In this document: positions 58,363 through 64,000 of the stretch, piece after piece | How the letters are laid out: each line of letters opens with the position of its first letter | How positions within the stretch are numbered: the first letter of the stretch is position 1 | Source of the DNA: Terrabacter sp040702505 | GTDB taxonomy: Bacteria > Actinomycetota > Actinomycetes > Actinomycetales > Dermatophilaceae | Assembly (NCBI RefSeq): GCF_040702505.1 | Contig: NZ_JBFBLC010000007.1 | Span: forward strand, 62,001-126,000 | Reading direction: 5' to 3' | Length of the DNA: 64,000 bases | Position numbers and translations under genes: made by a program | Notes under the pieces: model-generated | Database searches by the model: none | The model's input: only the letters and a program-made list of their open reading frames with translations | What the model was told of the DNA's origin: nothing

Positions 58363-59148
58363 TCAGGGTGCCCCAGCCGACGGCACCGGCGCGAGGTCGT
58401 GCGGTGGCTGAGACGCCCCTTCGTGCTCGCGCCGGCCGGCCAGGCTGCGGGCCAGCAGGGCGCCGGTGTGCTCGAGGTGCTCGCGCATCGCCTGCTCGGC
58501 CGCTTCGCCGTCGCGCTGCAGGATGGCGGTGACGATCGGCTCGTGCTCGTCGCGGATCTCGGCCAGGGTGCGGCCGGCCGTCGTCGTGGGCGGCCCCAGC
58601 AGGGCCGTCGTGGCCCGCAGGCGCTCGACGATCGTGGCGGCGCGCTGGTTGCCGGCCGCGCGCATGAGCGAGGCGTGCACCGCGTGGTCGGCCACCCAGA
58701 AGCTCGCCTCGTCGCCCATCGTGGAGCCTGGCCCGTCGCCCGTGCCGTCGCCCGTGCCGTCGCCCGTGCCGTCGCCCGCTGCGGCGCACAGCGCCTCGAA
58801 GGCCTCGCGGACCGACGCGCGAGCGGCGTCGGTGGCCGTCTCGGCCGCACGTCGGGCCGCCACCGGCTCGAGCGCGAGGCGCAGGTCGAAGATCTCCTCG
58901 ATGTCGTGGGCCTGCGGCGGCAGCACCCGGAAGCCGCGGTTGCGCTCGATCCGGACCAGCCCCGCCTCGGCCAGGCGCAGCAGGCCCTCGCGCACGGGGC
59001 TGCGGGAGACGCCGAGCAGCTCGGCGAGCTGGTAGACCGAGTACGTCTCGTCCGGGACCAGCTCCCCGGCAGTGATGCCCGAGCGGACCGCCTCGACGAC
59101 GGCCTCCGCGAGGGAGGGAGCGCCATGGGGGAGCGCCAGCTGGACCAT
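58363..59148 (-). CDS. GntR/FCD family transcriptional regulator
   Basis: A 261-residue regulator. The GntR winged helix is at about residues 8-75 (LAEAVVEAVRSGITAGELVPDETYSVYQLAELLGVSRSPVREGLLRLAEAGLV). The FCD domain (about 80-235) has a run of GDGT units inserted near residues 122-140, encoded by a 12-bp tandem repeat. It diverges from the FAD/Fe-S dehydrogenase; the intervening 26-bp palindrome is its probable operator and covers its own start codon. I take ATG 59148 as the start because a TAACAT -10 lies 7 bases before it, implying a leaderless mRNA; ATG 59157 and 59166 are alternatives. A 2-hydroxyacid such as lactate or 2-hydroxyglutarate is the likely effector. Confidence 0.88.
   Translation of the reverse strand: MVQLALPHGAPSLAEAVVEAVRSGITAGELVPDETYSVYQLAELLGVSRSPVREGLLRLAEAGLVRIERNRGFRVLPPQAHDIEEIFDLRLALEPVAARRAAETATDAARASVREAFEALCAAAGDGTGDGTGDGTGDGPGSTMGDEASFWVADHAVHASLMRAAGNQRAATIVERLRATTALLGPPTTTAGRTLAEIRDEHEPIVTAILQRDGEAAEQAMREHLEHTGALLARSLAGRREHEGASQPPHDLAPVPSAGAP
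58741..58776 (-). repeat. 12-bp tandem repeat, three perfect units, inside the GntR gene
   Basis: Three perfect copies of CGTGCCGTCGCC (as read on the plus strand) with a partial fourth copy before them. They encode a GDGT repeat in a loop of the FCD domain. Copy-number change would keep the reading frame. Confidence 0.85.
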
Positions 59149-59169
59149 GCGTAACATGTTACGCATGGT
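59144..59169. promoter_or_regulatory. 26-bp perfect palindrome holding divergent -10 elements and both start codons
   Basis: The sequence reads identically on both strands. At its centre TAACATGTTA supplies a TAACAT -10 element in each direction (plus 59152-59157; minus 59161-59156). Seven bases further out on each side is an ATG: plus-strand 59165 for the dehydrogenase and minus-strand 59148 for the GntR regulator. Neither gene has a Shine-Dalgarno sequence. It is probably both a divergent leaderless promoter and the GntR operator. Confidence 0.7.
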
Positions 59170-61981
59170 GGACGTGGCCGACGTGGTGGGGACGCTCGAA
59201 CGCGCCGGGCTCGAGGTGCGCGCCGACGCCGGCACCCGCGGCATGTACGCGTCGGACGCCTCGCTCTACCGCATCCCCCCGCTCGCCGTCGTGCGCCCCC
59301 GCCACGTCGACGAGGTGGCCGCCACCCTGGCCGTGGCCCGCGAGACCGGCGTCCCGGTCACGTCGCGGGGAGCCGGCACGTCGGTGGCCGGCAACGCCGT
59401 CGGGCGCGGCATCGTCCTGGACTTCTCCCGGCACCTGGGCCGCGTCCTCTCGATCGACCCCGACACGCGTACGGCCGTCGTCGAGCCCGGCACCGTCCAC
59501 GCGGTCCTGCAACGGGCCGCCGCGCCACACGGCATACGGTTCGGACCTGACCCCTCGACGCACCCGCGCTGCACCATCGGCGGGATGATCGGCAACAACG
59601 CCTGCGGGTCGCGCTCGCTCGCCTACGGACGCACGTCCGACAACGTCGCGGGGCTCGAGTTGCTCACTGCCGCAGGGGATTCCCTCTCCACCGGCTACGA
59701 CGAGAGCGGTATGCCGTTCGCCCGGGGCGCCGACGACGTCGTCACGGCGGTGCGTACCGTGGCCTCGCGGCACCTGGCGACGGCGCGCACGGAGTTCGAC
59801 CGCTTCGGTCGCCAGGTCTCCGGCTACGCGGCGCACCACCTGCTGCCCGAGCGCTTCGACCTGACCCAGGCCCTCGTCGGCTCGGAGGGGACGCTGGGGG
59901 TCATCACGCAGGCCACGGTCCGGCTCGTCGTCGACGCGCCCGTGCGCGTCGTCGTCGTGCTCGGCTTCCCCGACATCGTCGCCGCCGGGCAGGCCGCGCC
60001 GGCGGTCGTGGCACACGGTCCGACGTCGTGCGAGGGCCTCGACTCACGGCTCACGGACGTGCTGCGGGCTCGCCGGGGCCCGGACGCGATCCCGCCGCTG
60101 CCGCGCGGGCGAGCCTGGCTGTTCGTCGAGTTCGCCGGCGAGGAGCTCGCCGAGGTCGCGGCCCGGGCTCGCCGCCTGGCGGGGGAGGGCCTGGCCGAGG
60201 ATGCCGTGGTCGTCGAGGACCCGCTCGTGCAGGCCCGCCTGTGGCGCATCCGGGAGGACGGGGCCGGCCTCGCCGGTCGCGCTCCCTCGGGCAGGCCCGC
60301 CTGGCCCGGCTGGGAGGACGCGGCGGTGCCACCGGAACGGCTGGGGGAGTACCTCGCTGCCTTCGACGAGCTCGTCGGCTCCTACGGCATGACGTCGGCG
60401 CCGTTCGGGCACTTCGGCGAGGGCTGCATGCACGTGCGGCTCGACCTGCCGCTCGACCGGCCCGACGGCACCCGCGTGATGCGCGAGTTCCTCACCGAGG
60501 CAGCCCGCCTGGTGGGCGGATTCGGCGGTTCGCTGTCCGGTGAGCACGGCGACGGACGCGCGCGCTCCGAGCTGCTCCCGCACATGTACTCCGCCGACGC
60601 CATCGCGCTCTTCGGCGGGATCAAGCACGCCTTCGACCCGGGCAACCTGCTCAACCCCGGTGTCCTCGTCGACCCGGACCCGGTGGACGCCGACGTGCGG
60701 GCCGCCGGGCACTTCCCGGTGCGCCGGCTGGCGATGGCCTACCCGCACGACGACGGCGACCTGGCCCAGGCCGTGCACCGCTGCACCGGCGTGGGGAAGT
60801 GCCGCGCCGACAACTCGGCGGCCGGCGGCGTGATGTGCCCGTCGTACCTCGCGACGCGCGAGGAGAAGGACTCGACCCGGGGCCGCGCCCGCGTGCTGCA
60901 GGAGGTCGTCCGGGGGGAGCTGCCCTGGTCGCACCCGTCGGTCCACGACTCCCTCGACCTGTGCCTGTCGTGCAAGGGCTGCGCCTCGGACTGCCCCACG
61001 GGCATCGACATGGCGACCTACAAGAGCGAGGTGCTGCACCAGACCTACCGGCGGCGGCTGCGCCCGCGCTCGCACTACACGCTCGGCCGGCTGCCGATGT
61101 GGGCGCGACTGGCTGGGCGCGTGCCGAAGGTGGCCAACCGGGCACTGACCCTGCCCGTGGTCGGCCCGGTGGCGCTGTGGCTCGCCGGAGTCGACCGGCG
61201 CCGCTCCATCCCCGCCTTCCCCGACAAGCCGTTCCGCCGCACCTTCGAGGCCCGTCGCTCCGAGCTGAAACCGGTTGTGCTGTTCGCCGACTCGTTCTCC
61301 GACTCGTTCTCGCCCGAGGTCGCCGCGGCCACCGTGAGAGTGCTCCGGGCCGCCGGCTACGAGCCGCGGCTGCCGAGCAGCTCGGTGTGCTGCGGGCTCA
61401 CGTGGATCACGACGGGGCAGCTCGACTCGGCCAGGACGATCCTGCGCCGGACCGTCGCGGCCCTGGCTGCCGACGCGCGCGCCGGCGTGCCGATCGTGGG
61501 CATCGAGCCCTCGTGCACGGCGGTGCTCCGCTCGGACGTGCACGAGCTGCTGCCCGGTGACGAGGACGCGGCCATCGTGTCGTCCCACGTGCGCACCCTT
61601 GCCGAGCTGCTCGCCGAGACGCCGGGCTGGAGCCCACCCGACCTGAGCGGCACGGAGGTGGTCGCGCAGCCACACTGCCACCACCACGCCGTGCTCGGCT
61701 GGAAGGCCGACGCCGACCTGCTCGCCGCGACGGGTGCGACGGTGAGGACCCTGGCCGGCTGCTGCGGCCTCGCCGGCAACTTCGGCGTCGAGGTCGGTCA
61801 CTACGAGGTGTCGCTCGCCGTGGCGGACCAGAACCTGCTGCCCGCCCTCGACGCCGCCCCGGACGCCGTCGTGCTGGCCGACGGGTTCTCCTGCCGCACC
61901 CAGGTGGCGGACCTGCGGGGCCGTCGAGGGGTGCACCTCGCGCAGCTCCTCGACGGCGCGGTGGGGGCCGACGGGCGCTGA
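59165..61981 (+). CDS. FAD-binding and Fe-S-cluster 2-hydroxyacid dehydrogenase (YdiJ-like)
   Basis: A 938-residue fusion. The FAD_binding_4/PCMH domain (about 25-260) has VTSRGAGTSVAGNAVGRGIVLDFSRHLG and CTIGGMIGNNACGSRSLAYGRTSDNV. The FAD-oxidase C-terminal domain (about 265-525) ends near GSLSGEHGDGRARSELLP. A ferredoxin-like domain follows, with cysteines in CTGVGKCRADNSAAGGVMCPSY and CLSCKGCASDCPTG, and then a CCG domain (about 700-935) with SSVCCGLTWI and GCCGLAGNFG. This layout is that of D-lactate dehydrogenases and of E. coli YdiJ, a D-2-hydroxyglutarate dehydrogenase. The nearby serA, whose side reaction makes D-2-hydroxyglutarate, favours the latter. The start shares the divergent palindrome. 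Confidence 0.9.
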   Translation: MVDVADVVGTLERAGLEVRADAGTRGMYASDASLYRIPPLAVVRPRHVDEVAATLAVARETGVPVTSRGAGTSVAGNAVGRGIVLDFSRHLGRVLSIDPDTRTAVVEPGTVHAVLQRAAAPHGIRFGPDPSTHPRCTIGGMIGNNACGSRSLAYGRTSDNVAGLELLTAAGDSLSTGYDESGMPFARGADDVVTAVRTVASRHLATARTEFDRFGRQVSGYAAHHLLPERFDLTQALVGSEGTLGVITQATVRLVVDAPVRVVVVLGFPDIVAAGQAAPAVVAHGPTSCEGLDSRLTDVLRARRGPDAIPPLPRGRAWLFVEFAGEELAEVAARARRLAGEGLAEDAVVVEDPLVQARLWRIREDGAGLAGRAPSGRPAWPGWEDAAVPPERLGEYLAAFDELVGSYGMTSAPFGHFGEGCMHVRLDLPLDRPDGTRVMREFLTEAARLVGGFGGSLSGEHGDGRARSELLPHMYSADAIALFGGIKHAFDPGNLLNPGVLVDPDPVDADVRAAGHFPVRRLAMAYPHDDGDLAQAVHRCTGVGKCRADNSAAGGVMCPSYLATREEKDSTRGRARVLQEVVRGELPWSHPSVHDSLDLCLSCKGCASDCPTGIDMATYKSEVLHQTYRRRLRPRSHYTLGRLPMWARLAGRVPKVANRALTLPVVGPVALWLAGVDRRRSIPAFPDKPFRRTFEARRSELKPVVLFADSFSDSFSPEVAAATVRVLRAAGYEPRLPSSSVCCGLTWITTGQLDSARTILRRTVAALAADARAGVPIVGIEPSCTAVLRSDVHELLPGDEDAAIVSSHVRTLAELLAETPGWSPPDLSGTEVVAQPHCHHHAVLGWKADADLLAATGATVRTLAGCCGLAGNFGVEVGHYEVSLAVADQNLLPALDAAPDAVVLADGFSCRTQVADLRGRRGVHLAQLLDGAVGADGR

Positions 61982-62027
61982 CGGGCGCCGGCCGGGAAAT
62001 GCCCGGTCCGCTGTCGGTGGCCCGGTC

Positions 62028-62033
62028 TAGGGT
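62028..62033 (+). promoter_or_regulatory. TANNNT -10 element for leaderless EamA gene
   Basis: TAGGGT is followed by 6 bases and a GTG at 62040. No RBS is present. The identical hexamer and spacing occur before the gene at 6920. Confidence 0.45.
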
Positions 62034-62039
62034 GTGCGC

Positions 62040-63059
62040 GTGTCCGACCGCGTCCTGCCCAGCACCGCCGACGTCGTCTCCCCGTCCACCGCCACCCCGG
62101 CGCCTGCCGTGCGGCGTCGCGTCGTGCCGTGGCAGGTGAAGTTCGGTGCGCTCGCCCTGATCTGGGGCTCGAGTTTCCTGCTCATGAAGTACGCGTTGGG
62201 CTGGTTCGCGCCGCTGCAGATCGCGACGGGGCGCATCGTCCTCGGCGCCGTCACCGTGACGTTGCTGCTCCACCTCGGCGGCGGCCGACTGCCGCGCTCC
62301 CGGCGGGTCTGGGCGCACCTGCTCGTCGTCGGGCTGCTCCTGGCCTCGCTGCCCTTCACCCTCTTCCCGCTCGGCGAGGAGCGCGTCGCCTCCGCCCTGG
62401 CGGGCATCGGCAACGCCACGACGCCCATGGCGACGGTGCTGGCCACCGCGGCCATGCTCCCGGCCGAGCGGCTCCCGGGCCGCAAGATCGCCGCGGTCGG
62501 CATCGGCTTCCTCGGCGTCCTCGTCATCGCGCAGCCCTGGCAGGCGGCCGGTCGACCGGACCTGCTCGGCTTCGGCTTCACCCTGGTGGCCGGCGCCTCC
62601 TACGGCATCGGCTGGACGTGGGTGCGCAAGCACCTCGCCAAGGAGGACCTCGGTGGCCTCCAGCTGCCGGCGGCCCTGCTGGTGGTCGCCTCGGCGCAGA
62701 TGCTCGTCGTCCTCCTCGCCTGGTGGGCGCTGCACCGGGGCTCCCACGCGGCGCCGTGGTCCGCGGACCCCGGCGCGACCGGCACCTGGGTCCGGCCCGC
62801 GCTGTCGCTGCTGGCGCTCGGCGTCCTCGGCACCGGCGTGGCCTACCTGCTGCAGTTCGACGTGGTGCGGGCGGTGGGCCAGCAGGTGGGCTCGCTCGTG
62901 ACCTACGTGATCCCCATCGTGTCGGTGCTCCTGGGCTACCTCCTGCTCGGGGAGCGGCTCGGGCTGTGGCAGCTCGCCGGCGCCGCGCTCGTGCTCGGGG
63001 CCGCCGTCTTCGTCGCCGGGCCCGGCAACCGGCCCAGGGTGGACCCACCGGGCCGCTGA
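62040..63059 (+). CDS. EamA/DMT family transporter
   Basis: A 339-residue membrane protein with ten helices in two EamA repeats (about residues 33-160 and 175-325). The first repeat starts KFGALALIWGSSFLLMKYALG and the second has LLGFGFTLVAGASYGIGWTWVRKHL; each half ends with a PI/PMATVL-type helix and LGERL-like loop (VLLGYLLLGERLGLWQLAGAALVLGA). These proteins export amino acids or other metabolites; substrate unknown. I chose GTG 62040 because of the leaderless -10 six bases upstream; the in-frame GTG at 62034 is the alternative. Confidence 0.88.
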   Translation: MSDRVLPSTADVVSPSTATPAPAVRRRVVPWQVKFGALALIWGSSFLLMKYALGWFAPLQIATGRIVLGAVTVTLLLHLGGGRLPRSRRVWAHLLVVGLLLASLPFTLFPLGEERVASALAGIGNATTPMATVLATAAMLPAERLPGRKIAAVGIGFLGVLVIAQPWQAAGRPDLLGFGFTLVAGASYGIGWTWVRKHLAKEDLGGLQLPAALLVVASAQMLVVLLAWWALHRGSHAAPWSADPGATGTWVRPALSLLALGVLGTGVAYLLQFDVVRAVGQQVGSLVTYVIPIVSVLLGYLLLGERLGLWQLAGAALVLGAAVFVAGPGNRPRVDPPGR

Positions 63060-63073
63060 GTCCGGCGGGCCGA

Positions 63074-63178
63074 GGGTCTCCGGGCTGCGGGTCTCCGGGC
63101 TGCGGGTCTCCGGGCTGCGGGTCTCCGGGGCGCGGGGCGCCGGGGCGCGGGTCTCCGGGGCGCGGGTCGCCGGGTCGG
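63074..63178 (+). repeat. 15-bp tandem repeat, seven units
   Basis: Three perfect copies of GGGTCTCCGGGCTGC are followed by four variants (two of GGGTCTCCGGGGCGC, one GGGGCGCCGGGGCGC, one GGGTCGCCGGGTCGG). The array fills most of the gap between the convergent EamA and proline iminopeptidase genes. It is non-coding in the sense that no RBS-preceded gene spans it. Confidence 0.9.
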
Positions 63179-63201
63179 GCGCCGTCGTCACAGGGAGCAG
63201 G

Positions 63202-64000
63202 TCAGTGCGCCCACCGCTCGACGAGGGCGTCGTTCGCCTCGCGCCACCGCTGCACCATCGACACCCCGCCGTGCCCGCCGCCCTCGTCGACGACGAGCTG
63301 CGAGCCCGGCCACCGGCGGTGCAGCTCCCACGCCGTGACCAGTGGCGAGGACACGTCCTGTCGGCCGTGGATGAGCACACCGGGGATGTCGCGCAGCGTC
63401 TCGGCGCCTTCGAGCAGCGGGGGTTCGCAGAAGCCGTCGGCCGACCAGTAGTGCGTGGTCAGCCGCGCGAAGGCAAGGCGGAACCGCCCGTCCTGCCACC
63501 GGGGGTCGCGCTCCACACGGCCCGTCGGCAGTGAGACGTGGGTGTCCTCCCAGAGGGCCCACTCCTGCGCGGCGGCCTCGCGCACCGCTGCGTCCGCCGA
63601 GTCCAGGAGCCGGGCGTAGGCCCGCACGAGCCGTCCGTCACCGCGGGTGAAGCCGATGCCGGCGCGTTCGGCATGACCGGCGAAGCGGTCCCATGCCTCG
63701 GGGAAGATCGCACCGACCCCCTCGGTGATCCAGTCGACCTCCCGGCGACTGGTCGTCGTCACGGCGAAGAGCACGAGGCCCAGGACCCGGTGCGGGTGGG
63801 CCTGGGCGTAGGCGAGGGCCAGGGTCGACCCCCACGAGGCGCCGTTGACGAGCCAGGCGTCGATGCCGAGGTGGGCACGCAGGCGTTCGATGTCACCGAC
63901 CAGCGCCATGGTGGTGTTGCCGGCGAGGGAGACCTGCGGGTCGGAGGCGTGTGGTGTCGAGCGCCCGCAGCCTCGTTGCTCGAAGCCGACGAGGCGGGTG
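63202..64000 (-). CDS. Proline iminopeptidase-like alpha/beta hydrolase, C-terminal part (starts outside the window)
   Basis: At least 265 residues are visible; the start lies beyond base 64000. Sequence from the window edge reads RLVGFEQRGCGRSTPHAS, the strand before the oxyanion loop in proline iminopeptidases. The nucleophile elbow is NGASWGSTLALAYAQAHP (Ser in GASWGS), the acid is in VLIHGRQDVSSPLVTAW, and the catalytic His is in DEGGGHGG. The S33 family removes N-terminal proline from peptides, and its length and motifs fit. It is convergent with the EamA gene across the 15-bp repeat array. Confidence 0.9.
   Translation of the reverse strand, partial: TRLVGFEQRGCGRSTPHASDPQVSLAGNTTMALVGDIERLRAHLGIDAWLVNGASWGSTLALAYAQAHPHRVLGLVLFAVTTTSRREVDWITEGVGAIFPEAWDRFAGHAERAGIGFTRGDGRLVRAYARLLDSADAAVREAAAQEWALWEDTHVSLPTGRVERDPRWQDGRFRLAFARLTTHYWSADGFCEPPLLEGAETLRDIPGVLIHGRQDVSSPLVTAWELHRRWPGSQLVVDEGGGHGGVSMVQRWREANDALVERWAH

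Noticed and set aside
63074..63178. Possible CRISPR array
   Set aside because: Units of 15 bp follow directly with no spacers, and no cas genes are present. It is a simple tandem repeat.
1..64000. tRNA, rRNA or classical riboswitch genes
   Set aside because: No cloverleaf, rRNA core or known riboswitch core was recognised by eye. A covariance-model scan would be needed to exclude small RNAs.

Overview
This 64 kb window is very GC-rich and gene-dense. Many genes start with GTG, have strong GGAGG-type ribosome binding sites, and overlap their neighbours by 1-8 bases. Leaderless genes, PucR and GntR/FCD regulators, a Pls/PosA-type synthetase and heterotetrameric sarcosine oxidase all point to a high-GC actinomycete. 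My guess is an Intrasporangiaceae-like lineage, but no marker gene here proves the genus. I see no rRNA, tRNA, CRISPR array, transposase, integrase or phage gene.

Layout. 1-8.3 kb holds assorted genes: an amidohydrolase start, a TetR regulator divergent from a membrane-protein pair, a DUF6325 pair, a GH15 glucoamylase/trehalase-like enzyme, a HerA-type ATPase, a GlsB-like membrane protein and a formylglycine-generating enzyme. 8.3-11 kb is a sulfane-sulfur detoxification operon (metallo-beta-lactamase/rhodanese fusion, small Cys-rich protein, TauE/SafE exporter) behind a CsoR/CstR-like palindrome.

11.1-28.9 kb is an apparently complete creatinine catabolic island. It contains an MHS-type transporter, creatinase, IclR regulator, creatininase, NCS1 permease, PucR regulator, GntR/FCD regulator, glyA, soxB-soxD-soxA-soxG, sdaA and purU. 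Together these take creatinine to creatine, sarcosine, glycine, serine and pyruvate, with folate-bound one-carbon units recycled by GlyA and PurU.

29.0-37.7 kb is a LacI-controlled, tightly coupled operon: ribose-type ABC transporter, phosphotriesterase-like hydrolase, glutamine-amidotransferase-like protein, nucleoside hydrolase, PfkB kinase and M20 amidohydrolase. It looks like uptake and stepwise dismantling of a decorated nucleoside whose identity I cannot tell.

37.7-50.3 kb carries a DUF6204 protein, a PAS/GAF/PP2C phosphatase, an Hsp70-like protein, a bifunctional penicillin-binding protein, a CYTH-CHAD protein, a DUF421 protein, a permease broken by a one-base frameshift, and an APC transporter. 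50.7-56.9 kb is a compact homopoly(amino acid) locus: Sfp-type phosphopantetheinyl transferase, M1 peptidase and a Pls/PosA synthetase. 57.0-62.0 kb pairs serA with a GntR regulator and a YdiJ-like FAD/Fe-S dehydrogenase; the regulator and the dehydrogenase appear to start from the two ends of one 26-bp palindrome. An EamA transporter and a truncated proline iminopeptidase close the window.

Two signals lie outside ordinary annotation. The octamer CGGCATAC/GTATGCCG occurs about 25 times by my reading, far above a composition-based expectation. Tandem repeats of 12 bp recur at four loci, and there is also a seven-unit 15-bp array.
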